A DNA stretch of 64,000 bases from an uncultured Sediminibacterium sp. (GCF_946481145.1 NZ_CAMLMJ010000002.1:186001-250000); one strand, 5' to 3'. Counted from the stretch's first letter, positions 49,989 through 59,487 are shown. Notes: generated by a model not told the origin, from the letters alone. Program-made: numbers and translations.

Positions 49989-51629
49989 CTATTCAAAAAT
50001 AACGATGCTTTCGGCCTTATACCAGTCTGCATATTGACTACTATACCGCGCATCTATATTTTTTCTTTTAATCTTTAGTGTAGGGGTTAAAAGCTCGTTT
50101 TGAATCGTCCATTCTTCTTTACAAATAATAATCCGGGCCAGTTGTTCATGGTGTTCAACTTTTTGATTCACCTCGTTCAATAAATTTAGGAGCGTTGTTG
50201 CCAATAATTCGGGATTTAGTCCACTCGCCTGTTCGCTCAAAGTACACAAAACCATTGCTGCTGGTTGTCCGGAACCAACCACACATACCTGGGCCAGGTA
50301 CTCATGTGCTGATAATTGATTCTCCATGGGTGCCGGGGTAATATATTTTCCTTTCCCTGTTTTAAACTGGTCTTTGATTCTTCCAGTGATGGTTAAGAAC
50401 CCCTCTTTGTCAATTGAACCTTCGTCGCCCGTTTTCAGGTAACCGTCTTCAAAACAAGATGCTGATAGTTCAGGTTCTTTATAATAACCCAACATAGAAG
50501 CATCGCTTTTTACCTGTACTTCATTGTCTTTCCCTAATCGAACTTCCACCAAAGGATATGGCTGGCCCACCGTTCCAAATTTTGCATGGTGCTTTTTATT
50601 GACATGTGAAAGTGCTACGTTTTCTGTCATACCATACGCTTCCTGTATAATAATGCCAAGTTTAGCATACCAGTATAATAAAGCGGGATTAATCGGCGAT
50701 GCTCCGGTGAAAATATGTCTTGCTTTCCCCAAGCCTAATTTCTTCCTGATCTTCTTTTTAATGAGTGAGGATACAAGTGGAATTTTTAGCAGTGTATCGA
50801 GTTTCTTTTGGGGAATTTTTTTGAGGATTCCTTCTTGCATTTTTTCCCATATACGTGGTACAGCTAAAAATACGGTTGGCTGTGTGTGGGCAAGGTTTGC
50901 TGCAAAACTATCTATTGACTCTACAAAATAAACCGTACTTCCGGTAAAAATAGTTCCGCATTCTACCAGCATTCTTTCCGCAACATGGCAGAGTGGTAAA
51001 TAAGAAAAGAAAACTTCTGTTTTGATGTCTGGAAAATTCATTAAGAATTGATCAACTGCAAATGCCATTGCATGAAAAGTATGCATCACCCCCTTCGATT
51101 GACCGGTTGTTCCTGAAGTATAAACAATACAGGCTAATGCCTGTGGATCCAGTTTAGGAATATTTCTTATTGGTTCATGCGCTTCAACCAGTTCATCCCA
51201 ATTCAAACAACCATGGTTAGGATAAAAAGGGAAACTAATTTGTGTAAGATTGTTTGGTACACCTTTCCTTATTTCTTCCGGCTGATCAAGTTTGCCAATA
51301 AAAATGGCTTTGCTTTCACTATGTAAAATTATTTCTTGTAAAGTATCTGCACTGATGTTAGGGTATAACGGTACTGAAACACAACCTGCCATTGCAATAG
51401 CTAAATCTGCCATGATCCAGTGTGCACAGTTTTTACTCAATATTGCCACCTTATCATCTTTACCGAATCCCATGGCATTTAATGCTGCGGCCATAGTTCG
51501 AATCTGATTTCCAGCTTCCGCCCAGGTAAATGTTCGATAAGTACCTTTTACAGGTTCTGCCAAAAACAATTGCTGAGGTTTTTCAGACTCGTATTGACAA
51601 AATTTTTCTACAATATTTGGATAGTACAT
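49989..51629 (-). CDS. AMP-dependent acyl-CoA synthetase (long-chain fatty acid ligase-like)
   Basis: 546 residues. ANL motifs: YTSGTTGQSKGVMHT at 170-184 (phosphate-binding loop), QEAYGMTENVALSH (adenine motif), YLKTGDEGSIDKEGFLTITGR (hinge and ATP motif) and GKYITPAPMENQL (the C-terminal lysine region). It activates a fatty acid to its CoA or acyl adenylate at the cytoplasmic membrane. Start ATG at 51629 gives a clean N-terminus. It follows the acyltransferase gene on the same strand by 20 bp, so activation and transfer of acyl chains to lipids are probably linked in one operon. Confidence 0.93.
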   Translation of the reverse strand: MYYPNIVEKFCQYESEKPQQLFLAEPVKGTYRTFTWAEAGNQIRTMAAALNAMGFGKDDKVAILSKNCAHWIMADLAIAMAGCVSVPLYPNISADTLQEIILHSESKAIFIGKLDQPEEIRKGVPNNLTQISFPFYPNHGCLNWDELVEAHEPIRNIPKLDPQALACIVYTSGTTGQSKGVMHTFHAMAFAVDQFLMNFPDIKTEVFFSYLPLCHVAERMLVECGTIFTGSTVYFVESIDSFAANLAHTQPTVFLAVPRIWEKMQEGILKKIPQKKLDTLLKIPLVSSLIKKKIRKKLGLGKARHIFTGASPINPALLYWYAKLGIIIQEAYGMTENVALSHVNKKHHAKFGTVGQPYPLVEVRLGKDNEVQVKSDASMLGYYKEPELSASCFEDGYLKTGDEGSIDKEGFLTITGRIKDQFKTGKGKYITPAPMENQLSAHEYLAQVCVVGSGQPAAMVLCTLSEQASGLNPELLATTLLNLLNEVNQKVEHHEQLARIIICKEEWTIQNELLTPTLKIKRKNIDARYSSQYADWYKAESIVIFE

Positions 51630-51649
51630 AGCCGGCGTTTGATGGATGA

Positions 51650-52216
51650 TTAAGTTGTTGGAGGTTGCAAGTGTGTCAAAGCCTGTTCTGCTATTTTTCC
51701 CTGAACAGGTGCATAAAAACGAAGGATTTTTCTAAAGTCTGCTTCCTCATCTTCCGTCGTATAAAAGGGTTGATCAAAATAAACCTGCTTCTTACCAAAA
51801 TCAAATGCTACCATTACGATCGGCACTCCCGCTTTTTTGGCGATATGATAAAAGCCCGTTTTTAAACGGTCTACTTTTTTGCGCGTTCCTTCCGGCGATA
51901 GTGCCAATACAAATTTTTCGTGTTGGTTAAACAATGAAACAACTTGATCTACCATATTGTGCTTATTCGACCTGTCAACAGGATAACCACCTAAACGGCG
52001 AAAGAAAAAACCAAATTTCCCTTGAAACAATTCTGCCTTACCCAGGAATTTAACATGATGTAGTCTTAGTACACTGCGTACTGCCAAACCAATGATAAAA
52101 TCCCAGGCGCTGGTATGGGGCGCAACAATAATGACATATTTAGGAATATGATGCGGGAAATCAGGCTGAACCTTCCATCCCGTCATCCACAGGTAGAGTT
52201 TCCAGAGTAGTCTCAT
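51650..52216 (-). CDS. 1-acyl-sn-glycerol-3-phosphate acyltransferase (PlsC-like)
   Basis: 188 residues from the ATG at 52216 (a TTG two codons earlier is possible). The catalytic motif H-x4-D is HTSAWD (His34, Asp39) and the glycerol-phosphate-binding EGTR is at 109-112. It attaches an acyl chain to a lysophospholipid or similar acceptor, at the membrane. It is immediately followed by the acyl-CoA ligase gene (20 bp), in one unit. A C-terminal fragment after residue 140 is short. Upstream lies the repeat and terminator after uvrB. Confidence 0.85.
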   Translation of the reverse strand: MRLLWKLYLWMTGWKVQPDFPHHIPKYVIIVAPHTSAWDFIIGLAVRSVLRLHHVKFLGKAELFQGKFGFFFRRLGGYPVDRSNKHNMVDQVVSLFNQHEKFVLALSPEGTRKKVDRLKTGFYHIAKKAGVPIVMVAFDFGKKQVYFDQPFYTTEDEEADFRKILRFYAPVQGKIAEQALTHLQPPTT

Positions 52217-52240
52217 GGGCAAGCAGTTGGAAACAAGATA

Positions 52241-52374
52241 ATTTGAAAATTTGGAAATTTGAAAATTTGAAAATGATTAAAGGGCCTGCGGCCCTGTTAT
52301 TTTATGTTATAATTATAAAATAATCGCATTAACGAAGGCTCTTTCATTTTCAAATTTTCAAATTTTCAAATTTC
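52241..52374. repeat. Octameric inverted repeat (TTTGAAAA words) enclosing a terminator
   Basis: TTTGAAAA, TTTGGAAA, TTTGAAAA, TTTGAAAA in 8-base steps on the left (52241-52275) and the inverted partner at 52345-52374; 28 of 30 arm bases pair. Nested inside is the GC hairpin at 52281. The right arm encodes the last residues (KFENLKI) and stop of uvrB. Confidence 0.85.
52281..52295 (-). terminator. GC hairpin terminator after uvrB
   Basis: AGGGCC/GGCCCT with a 3-base loop (TGC), then TTTAATCATTTTC on the minus strand. It lies 55 bp after the uvrB stop, inside the octameric inverted repeat. Confidence 0.7.
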
Positions 52375-54389
52375 TTCTGCAGCGCAAACATTTCGTCGCG
52401 CAGCCTGGCTGCTTCTATGAAGTCGAGGTCGCGGGCAGCTTTTTCCATCTGTTTTTTGGTTGAAGCGATGGCTTTTACAATTTGCGGAATGGTTTTGTAT
52501 TCTATCTGCTCTTCGGCTGCGGCGGTAATTAATTGTTGTTCTTGTTGTAAAGCATATGGATTTGATGGGTCATATCCTTTAATATCTAACACTGATGTTT
52601 GGGCAAATACCTGTTCCTTGCTTTTGATCACTGTTTTTGGGGTGATATTATGGGTAATATTATAGGCTATCTGCTTTTCTCTTCTTCTACTTGTTTCATC
52701 AATGGTTCTTTGCATGCTTTCCGTCATCTTATCTGCATAAAAGATAACCAGTCCGTCCACGTTTCTTGCTGCCCTTCCGGCGGTTTGGGTTAATGATCTT
52801 TCATTCCTCAAAAATCCTTCTTTGTCAGCATCGAGAATAGCTACCAATGAAACCTCGGGAAGATCCAATCCTTCACGAAGCAGGTTAACACCAACCAATA
52901 CATCAATAACACCCAACCTAAGGTCACGTAATATTTCTACACGTTCCAGCGTATCAACATCACTATGGATATATTTTGATTTGATATTGATACGGCCCAG
53001 GTATTTATCCATTTCTTCTGCCATCCGCTTGGTAAGTGTTGTTACCAATACCCTGTCTCCTTTTTTTACCCGCTTATCGATTTCATCCAACAAATCATCT
53101 ATTTGGTTTACACTTGGGCGTATTTCAATGGGAGGGTCCAATAAGCCCGTGGGACGCACCACTTGTTCCACAACAACACCTCCCGTTTTTTCCAGTTCAT
53201 AGTCGCCGGGAGTTGCACTAACAAATACGGTTTGTCCAACAAGCGATTCAAACTCATGAAAATTCAGCGGACGGTTATCCATAGCACTAGGTAGCCGGAA
53301 TCCATAATCCACCAACACCATTTTCCGGCTTCTGTCGCCGCCATACATACCAGCTACCTGTGGAATGGTCTGATGACTTTCATCAATCACACACAGAAAA
53401 TCTTTTGGGAAATAGTCTAACAGGCAAAATGGTCTGGTACCAGGGTTTCTTCGGTCAAAAAAACGGGAATAGTTTTCTATACCATTACAATAACCAAGTT
53501 CCCGAATCATTTCTAAATCAAATTCTACTCTTTCTTTCAATCGCTGGGCCTCGATAAATTTTCCGATATTTTTAAAATATTCTACCTGGGCCATCATTTC
53601 ATCCTGTATTTCACTCATCACCTGCTGAATCATGTCTTTGGGTGCCAGGTATAGATTGGCTGGAAAGATTGCAGCAGTATCCATTAAACCTATGCGTTTA
53701 TTGGTTGCTGTTTCAATACTTTCTATTTCTTCTATTTCATCACCAAAAAAACTAATACGGTAACCAAAGTCAACATAAGGAAGGTTAATATCAATAGTAT
53801 CTCCTTTAACACGGAATGTTCCCCTTTTAAATTCTTCCTGACTTCTGCTGTATAATGCATTCACCAGTTGGTGTAAAAATCCTTGACGGGAAATTACCTG
53901 TCCTTTATGTATCCGGATAATTCCGTTTTCATATTCTGTAGGGTTACCCATGCCATAAATACAGCTTACACTAGCTACTACTATAATATCCCTTCTTCCG
54001 CTTAATAATTGAGAAGTAGCTTGTAGGCGTAGTTTATCCAGTTCTTCATTTATGCTGAGGTCTTTTTCAATATACGTATCGCTAACCGGCATATATGCTT
54101 CTGGCTGGTAGTAATCGTAATAACTAACAAAATAACCCACTGCATTATCTGGAAAGAACTGTTTAAATTCTCCATACAGTTGCGCTACCAGTGTTTTATT
54201 ATGGGTAAGTACCAGGGTTGGCCTTTGTACATTATTGATAACATTGGCCATCGTGAATGTTTTACCACTGCCCGTAACACCTAATAGTGTTTGGTACTGC
54301 TCTCCATTCAAAATACCGTCAGTAAGTTGGGCAATGGCAGAAGGCTGATCGCCTGCCGGCTGGTAGGATGAATGTAATTTGAAAGGCAT
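52350..54389 (-). CDS. uvrB: Excinuclease ABC subunit B
   Basis: 679 residues, the usual UvrB length. Walker A GVTGSGKT at 37-44, the damage-wedge beta-hairpin YYDYYQPEAYMP near 92, helicase motifs DESHQ, VSATPGDYE, GVNLLREGLDLPEVSLVAILDADKEGFLRNERSLTQTAGRAARN, and a C-terminal UVR domain (about 640-672) for UvrC contact. It verifies damage and loads UvrC in nucleotide excision repair. No SOS-type box is recognisable upstream. The extreme C-terminus (KFENLKI) is encoded by repeat sequence. Own transcription unit; divergent from the PAS kinase gene at 54517. Confidence 0.97.
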   Translation of the reverse strand: MPFKLHSSYQPAGDQPSAIAQLTDGILNGEQYQTLLGVTGSGKTFTMANVINNVQRPTLVLTHNKTLVAQLYGEFKQFFPDNAVGYFVSYYDYYQPEAYMPVSDTYIEKDLSINEELDKLRLQATSQLLSGRRDIIVVASVSCIYGMGNPTEYENGIIRIHKGQVISRQGFLHQLVNALYSRSQEEFKRGTFRVKGDTIDINLPYVDFGYRISFFGDEIEEIESIETATNKRIGLMDTAAIFPANLYLAPKDMIQQVMSEIQDEMMAQVEYFKNIGKFIEAQRLKERVEFDLEMIRELGYCNGIENYSRFFDRRNPGTRPFCLLDYFPKDFLCVIDESHQTIPQVAGMYGGDRSRKMVLVDYGFRLPSAMDNRPLNFHEFESLVGQTVFVSATPGDYELEKTGGVVVEQVVRPTGLLDPPIEIRPSVNQIDDLLDEIDKRVKKGDRVLVTTLTKRMAEEMDKYLGRINIKSKYIHSDVDTLERVEILRDLRLGVIDVLVGVNLLREGLDLPEVSLVAILDADKEGFLRNERSLTQTAGRAARNVDGLVIFYADKMTESMQRTIDETSRRREKQIAYNITHNITPKTVIKSKEQVFAQTSVLDIKGYDPSNPYALQQEQQLITAAAEEQIEYKTIPQIVKAIASTKKQMEKAARDLDFIEAARLRDEMFALQKKFENLKI

Positions 54390-54516
54390 AACTGGTTACT
54401 TGAAAAGATCATAAAGTTACTGCCTAATTATTATGGCTGAAGGAAAACTTATGAAATAAGTAATCCTCTTTTGTATATTTACTTTAGTTAAGAACGATAT
54501 TAAATATCTGTGTTGT

Positions 54517-55611
54517 ATGCACCCTGCTTCTGATGAAAAAACTGTTTCAGTTGTTTATAACCTCGAACATTTTTTCGAACTCTCTGCTGATTTATTTTGT
54601 ATTGCCGGATATGACGGATATTTCAGAAAAATAAACAGCGCTGTTTGTAAAACCCTTGGATTTACGGAGCAAGAATTGATGTCTTCTGCCATTTCGAGTT
54701 TTATTCACCCCGATGATCGCCAAATAACAGCCCGTTATCGGAATGAATTAATTCAAGGCGAGCCATTACTGCATTTCGAAAACCGATATATCACTAAAAC
54801 GGGAGAAGTTGTTTGGCTTTCCTGGACTTCCATGCCCGTACCTGAAGAAGAACTGGTTTATGCCATCGCCAAAAATATCAGTCATAAAAAATCTGAAGAA
54901 GCAGACCGTAATAAATTAATTACTGAACTAAACAAGCTGAATACAGATTTAAAACAATTATCGTACACTACTTCGCACGATTTAAGATCGCCGGTGAACA
55001 ATATGCTCAACGTTTTTAACCTGTTAAGCAATAGAACTATTGAAGACGAAGAAGTGCATCGTTTTCTGGCTATGTTGAGGTTAGGAACTGAACGCTTGAA
55101 AGAAACACTGAATGAATATGTTGACCTTATTAGTACAAACAAACATGTAAGAATTGAACAAGAAGATATTCGTTTGGAAGAAGTGTTTGAAAAAGTTACC
55201 CAGTCAATTCAAACATTAATTGCCGACTCGAAAGCACAGATTAGAACAGATTTTGCTTCATTACCTGTTATACATTTTAATCGCTCCTATTTAGAAAGTA
55301 TTTTCCTAAACCTGATTACAAATGCTATTAAATACGCATTTCCTGGCAGACAACCACTTATTGAACTTCATAGTTGGATAGAAAATGATCAGCTTCTTTT
55401 AAGTTTTACAGACAATGGCCGTGGGTTTGATATGAATAAAGTAAAAGACCGCATTTTTGGGATGCAGCAACGGTTTCATGATGAAAAAGACAGCAAAGGC
55501 ATTGGTTTATACCTTGTACACCACCACATTACTAGCATGGGCGGTGCAATTACCGTAAATAGTGAGCCAGATAAGGGAACTTCTTTTATCATTAAATTTC
55601 CCCATCAATAA
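54517..55611 (+). CDS. PAS-domain sensor histidine kinase
   Basis: 364 residues, no membrane helix. PAS domain ~15-130 (FFELSADLFCIAGYDGYFRKIN, HPDDRQITARYRNEL, PAC-like NRYITKTGEVVWLSWTSMPV). A coiled segment leads to HisKA TTSHDLRSPVNN (His154). HATPase region: N box NLITNAIKYAFP, FTDNGRGFD, KGIGLYLVHHH. It is a soluble kinase of the type with DLRSP instead of EIRTP, common in Bacteroidota. No response regulator is adjacent. The gene is divergent from uvrB (127 bp) and 21 bp before the TonB-like gene. Confidence 0.92.
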   Translation: MHPASDEKTVSVVYNLEHFFELSADLFCIAGYDGYFRKINSAVCKTLGFTEQELMSSAISSFIHPDDRQITARYRNELIQGEPLLHFENRYITKTGEVVWLSWTSMPVPEEELVYAIAKNISHKKSEEADRNKLITELNKLNTDLKQLSYTTSHDLRSPVNNMLNVFNLLSNRTIEDEEVHRFLAMLRLGTERLKETLNEYVDLISTNKHVRIEQEDIRLEEVFEKVTQSIQTLIADSKAQIRTDFASLPVIHFNRSYLESIFLNLITNAIKYAFPGRQPLIELHSWIENDQLLLSFTDNGRGFDMNKVKDRIFGMQQRFHDEKDSKGIGLYLVHHHITSMGGAITVNSEPDKGTSFIIKFPHQ

Positions 55612-55632
55612 ATTTAACCTATATAAATATTT

Positions 55633-56442
55633 ATGCTAAAATCAAGGTGTGCAATTTTGTGTTTACTGATTTTTAGTAGTGTTATCGGTTATGCACAAAA
55701 TGGAAAAGAAGCTTTTTTTGCCTTTCGGGAAGATTGGTCACCCATTAATAATATTAATCTCGCAACCTATTTTATGCATCGTGTAAAAGAGAACGACACT
55801 ACTTATGTATGTCGCTTTTACCGGTTGTTTGGTCCGATGGTTAAATGTGAAACCTATAAAGACGAAAAACTGGAAATACCACATGGTCGTTTTGTTTGGT
55901 ATAATGAACAAGGCCTGGTAGACAGTTTGGGAATGGTAAGTAATGGCAAAAAAGACAGATACTGGGACTTTAAAGCTGCTGATGGAAAATTAACCATGAG
56001 CGTATTATTTGATAAGGGCAAACGTGTTTGGACAAAAGACTATGTCAGTCAAAAAACTTTTTATGCTGATGGAACCGTTGAAGATCATAATGCCCCGAAA
56101 AAAGATACTGTTGAAGCAAAAAAAGTTACGGTTGTTCAAACTCCTGCTGAATTTAAAGGTGGTATCCAGGGCTGGACACGCTACCTCGAAAAAAACCTCA
56201 AAACACCTGAGCGGTTTAAAAGTGTTGTAGGTAACGGGGGTAAGGGAACTGTTGTTGTTCTCTTTACAATTGATACTGAGGGTAAGGTTACCGACTTATT
56301 TATTGATCGGTCCATTGAATGGTCCGTTGACATGGAGTCGCTACGGGTTATTAAAGAAAGTCCACGCTGGAAACCAGCCAGTCAAAACGGCAAAAATGTG
56401 CTTTATCGACATAAACAGAATATAACCCACTCTATTTATTAA
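55633..56442 (+). CDS. Secreted protein with C-terminal TonB-like domain and MORN/YwqK-type repeats
   Basis: 269 residues; signal peptide 1-21. The middle (~40-145) resembles antitoxin-YwqK/MORN-like repeats: PHGRFVWYNEQGLVDSLGMVSNGKKDRYWDFKAADGK. The C-terminal domain (~160-265) is TonB-like: PAEFKGGIQGWTRYLEKNLKTP, GTVVVLFTIDTEGKVTDLFID, ESPRWKPASQNGKNV. TonB C-termini usually contact outer-membrane receptors, but here there is no N-terminal membrane anchor other than the cleaved signal, so it may act as a free periplasmic or outer-membrane protein. Likely co-transcribed with the kinase upstream (21 bp). Confidence 0.78.
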   Translation: MLKSRCAILCLLIFSSVIGYAQNGKEAFFAFREDWSPINNINLATYFMHRVKENDTTYVCRFYRLFGPMVKCETYKDEKLEIPHGRFVWYNEQGLVDSLGMVSNGKKDRYWDFKAADGKLTMSVLFDKGKRVWTKDYVSQKTFYADGTVEDHNAPKKDTVEAKKVTVVQTPAEFKGGIQGWTRYLEKNLKTPERFKSVVGNGGKGTVVVLFTIDTEGKVTDLFIDRSIEWSVDMESLRVIKESPRWKPASQNGKNVLYRHKQNITHSIY

Positions 56443-56529
56443 TTGAAAATCAATGAGTTAAGTTCTTTTTGCAAAACTTAATATTAATTAATTGTTACCA
56501 TTTCGTAAATTCATAGTGTACTGAAACAC

Positions 56530-57738
56530 TTGGATTTGCCTAAAAAAGCATACATATTATTCATTATCACGGCTTTATACATTTCCACGGGCTATTCACA
56601 AATTGCTAATAAAACCGGTGAGCTTGTATTGGATTTCTATGGCGATTCTCTTTACCTGAACAATGACCCTTCTATAAATATTCAATTTACCAACCCGATT
56701 TCAAAGAAAACTATTGCCGATTTTTATTCGCAACTTAAATCCGGTAACTATAAACCTGTTATCCAACATTTACTTGCCTTTCGGGATAATAAACAACTAG
56801 ACGATTGGTTTTATTACCAGCTTATCCGTACTACTGCGGAAAAATTAAGTCCTAAAGCAGATAATTATCATCGGTATACTTTGTACAAATGGTTTTTACT
56901 AAATGAGTCTGGATATAATGCAACACTTCGTTTTCGGAACGACACTTTGTTATTGTATGTAAGAAGCGAAGAAAATATTTACGACATCCCTTATTACATG
57001 GTAAACGACAAGCAATATGTTTGTTTGAACTATCATGATTATGACAATAAGATCAATATTGAAGCGGAGCCTTTTACTACAATAGCTTTAAACGAAGGGG
57101 GAAACAATCGTTTCTCCTATGAAGTAACACAGCTTCCACAAATCAGGAATAATAATTTTACTGTTAAACAACTGCAATTTGATTATCAAAACAAGGAATA
57201 CAAATTCAATGTAATGTTGGATAAACAGGTGCAGAAGATTTTTACAAATTACCCAGTTGTAGATTATGCTTCTCAGTTCAGTATTCCACTAAGCCAAACG
57301 ACCTATAACTCACTGGTGCCATTATTAAAAGAGGCCGTGAAGGGCATGAACCAGCAAAAAGGTGTTGATTATCTGATGCATTTTACCCGTTCGGCTTTTC
57401 TTTTCGAAACAGATACCAAGGCTTATGGTAAAGAAAAACGTCTTTCGCCAGAGCAAACGCTTTTTTATGAGTACAGCGATTGTGAAGACCGCTCTGCTTT
57501 TTTCTTTTTCCTGGTAAAAGAAATTTATAAATTACCGATGATTGTTTTATCCTATCCTACCCATATTACTGTAGCGATACAATTTGATAAACCGGTTGGC
57601 ACTCCAATACTTTATAACGGCGAACCTTATTGGGTTTGTGAACCTACTCCTCAAAAAAAGGACCTTAAACTAGGTCAACTACTTCCTTCTTTAAAAAAGC
57701 AGGCTTATGAGGTGGTTTATGCCTACAGGCCAAACTAG
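56530..57738 (+). CDS. Secreted protein with transglutaminase-like C-terminal region
   Basis: 402 residues; signal peptide ~1-23. N-terminal two thirds have no recognisable domain (strand-rich, ~40-230). The C-terminal third has a possible transglutaminase-like triad: EYSDCEDRSAFFFFL (Cys318), YPTHITVAI (His345) and YWVCEPT (Glu371), with the helix following the cysteine. Secreted members cleave or cross-link peptides; here the role is open. Start: TTG at 56530 or the next in-frame TTG at 56536; no ATG is available. Follows the TonB-like gene by 87 bp. Confidence 0.65.
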   Translation: MDLPKKAYILFIITALYISTGYSQIANKTGELVLDFYGDSLYLNNDPSINIQFTNPISKKTIADFYSQLKSGNYKPVIQHLLAFRDNKQLDDWFYYQLIRTTAEKLSPKADNYHRYTLYKWFLLNESGYNATLRFRNDTLLLYVRSEENIYDIPYYMVNDKQYVCLNYHDYDNKINIEAEPFTTIALNEGGNNRFSYEVTQLPQIRNNNFTVKQLQFDYQNKEYKFNVMLDKQVQKIFTNYPVVDYASQFSIPLSQTTYNSLVPLLKEAVKGMNQQKGVDYLMHFTRSAFLFETDTKAYGKEKRLSPEQTLFYEYSDCEDRSAFFFFLVKEIYKLPMIVLSYPTHITVAIQFDKPVGTPILYNGEPYWVCEPTPQKKDLKLGQLLPSLKKQAYEVVYAYRPN

Positions 57739-57864
57739 TATATTTCCCACTCATCACTACCCTGGTATTTCGGGTAAAAAAAATTTTTATCTTTTTGTCT
57801 GATCTGGTTTCTGGTAATCGTTATGTTATCGTAAACCAATCATTCAATCCTTAAAACAACAACA

Positions 57865-58203
57865 ATGAGCAATTTTATGTTTCTTTTCCGCGGAGGTCTG
57901 GATCCATTTACCGCATCTCCTGAAGCCATGCAACAAAACATGGAAAAATGGTTTGCCTGGGTAGGAGAGCTACAGGCATCTGGTGTGTATGTTGCCGGTG
58001 AAGCACTTATGCCTACCGGAAAAACATTACACAAGGACCATGTAATTAAAGATGGCCCCTATATGGAAAGCAAGGAAATGGTAGGTGGCTTCTTTGTAGT
58101 AAAAGCAGATAGTCTGGAAGCCGCTATTGAAATCGCCAAGGGATGCCCTGATCTTGAACTTGGTGGTTCTGTTGAAGTTCGCGATGTAGTGGTATTCGGA
58201 TGA
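57865..58203 (+). CDS. YCII/DGPF-domain protein, partner of the following sigma factor
   Basis: 112 residues. The YCII-like alpha-beta domain shows FMFLFRGGLDPF, MEKWFAWVGELQASGVYVAGEAL, HKDHVIKDGPYMESKEMVGGFFVVKA and GCPDLELGGSVEVRDV. DGPF proteins accompany ECF42 sigma factors across bacteria. Its stop overlaps the sigma start in ATGA, so they are translationally coupled. Whether it senses a ligand for the sigma factor or works as an enzyme is unknown. Confidence 0.9.
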   Translation: MSNFMFLFRGGLDPFTASPEAMQQNMEKWFAWVGELQASGVYVAGEALMPTGKTLHKDHVIKDGPYMESKEMVGGFFVVKADSLEAAIEIAKGCPDLELGGSVEVRDVVVFG

Positions 58204-59465
58204 TTTCATCCCCACAACATACAGAACAACTTATTGACCATCTTTTCCGGCACCAGTCGGGAAAGATGGTTGCTGTATTGAGTCATATCGTAGGACTTGA
58301 ACAAATTCACCTGGTGGAGGATCTGGTGCAGGATAGTTTTATTGGGGCTCTGCAGCATTGGAAACTAAAAGGTATTCCACCTGATCCTGAAGCGTGGCTT
58401 ATGAAGGTTGCCAAAAACAAAGCCGTTGATCTGCTTAGAAGAATGCATTATCATTCCCGTTATGTACAATCGCAGAACGATTTTAATCCCGATCAGGAAG
58501 TTGCTGCCTTTTTTCACGAAAAAGAAATAAGTGATAGTGAACTTAGAATGATGTTTGCCTGTTGTCACCCTTCTTTTTCTGTAGAAGATCAGGTTGCCTT
58601 AACGCTTAAACTGGTCTTTTCATTTTCCGTATCAGAAATTGCTAGAGCATTGGTTGTTACAGATGCCGCTATGCAAAAAAGACTGGTACGCGCAAAAGAC
58701 GTTTTGAAAAAAGGGAAAATCAAGCTTGAAATTCCTTCCGGAAAACAACTGCAGGAACGAATGGCCATCGTCAGAACCACGCTGTATCTTTTATTCAACG
58801 AAGGTTATCTCTCGCTCAACAAAGAAAAAATTATCCGCCACGATCTTTGTATGGAAGCCATCAGGTGTACAAAAATTATTACAGAACATCCTGTTACCAA
58901 AGATCCCATCAACTTTGCCCTGCTTGCTGTTTTCTGCTTACATGCTGCCCGATTCGACAGTCGTATTTCTGAATCAAATGAGTTAATCTTATTAGAAGAA
59001 CAAGACAGATCGCTTTGGGACCATGCGCTGATTAAAGTAGGTTACCATTACCTTAACCTTGCCTCATCATCGAAAGTCATCAGTCAATACCATATTGAAG
59101 CGGCCATTGCTGCAGAGCATTGTATGGCAAAAGAATTTGCCTCTACCAATTGGAATCGTATCCTCACACTCTACAATCTTTTAATACAGGCAAATGACAG
59201 TCCGGCAATCGTGCTAAACCGAGCAATTGTTTTATCACAGTTGGGCGATACTGAAAAAGCTATTACTGAGGTATTAGCAATTCCAGGAATTGATCAACTT
59301 ATCCGATCTGATCACCAATATGCGTCGGTATTGGGTTATCTCTATATGAAATTGAGTAACCATATCAAGGCTCTGTCATACCTGAAGCAAGCACAATCCA
59401 TAACCAGCTCTCTGGCAGAACAAAAAATACTACAGCTACGAATTGAAAAAGTTGCTTCAAATTAA
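58200..59465 (+). CDS. ECF42-type RNA polymerase sigma factor with C-terminal extension
   Basis: 421 residues, far longer than a plain ECF sigma. Sigma region 2 (VEDLVQDSFIGALQHWKLKGIPPDPEAWLMKVAKNKAVDLLRR) is followed by region 4 (VALTLKLVFSFSVSEIARALVVTDAAMQKRLVRAKDVLK). The C-terminal ~230 residues (DUF6596 region and TPR-like repeats: AIRCTKIITEHP, PAIVLNRAIVLSQLGDTEKAITEV, ASVLGYLYMKLSNHIKALSYLKQA) are typical of ECF42. In that group the extension is needed for activity and the YCII/DGPF gene is co-encoded, as here. There is no anti-sigma gene next to it. Confidence 0.93.
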   Translation: MISSPQHTEQLIDHLFRHQSGKMVAVLSHIVGLEQIHLVEDLVQDSFIGALQHWKLKGIPPDPEAWLMKVAKNKAVDLLRRMHYHSRYVQSQNDFNPDQEVAAFFHEKEISDSELRMMFACCHPSFSVEDQVALTLKLVFSFSVSEIARALVVTDAAMQKRLVRAKDVLKKGKIKLEIPSGKQLQERMAIVRTTLYLLFNEGYLSLNKEKIIRHDLCMEAIRCTKIITEHPVTKDPINFALLAVFCLHAARFDSRISESNELILLEEQDRSLWDHALIKVGYHYLNLASSSKVISQYHIEAAIAAEHCMAKEFASTNWNRILTLYNLLIQANDSPAIVLNRAIVLSQLGDTEKAITEVLAIPGIDQLIRSDHQYASVLGYLYMKLSNHIKALSYLKQAQSITSSLAEQKILQLRIEKVASN

Positions 59466-59487
59466 TTCAATATTCCGGATCAATTAT

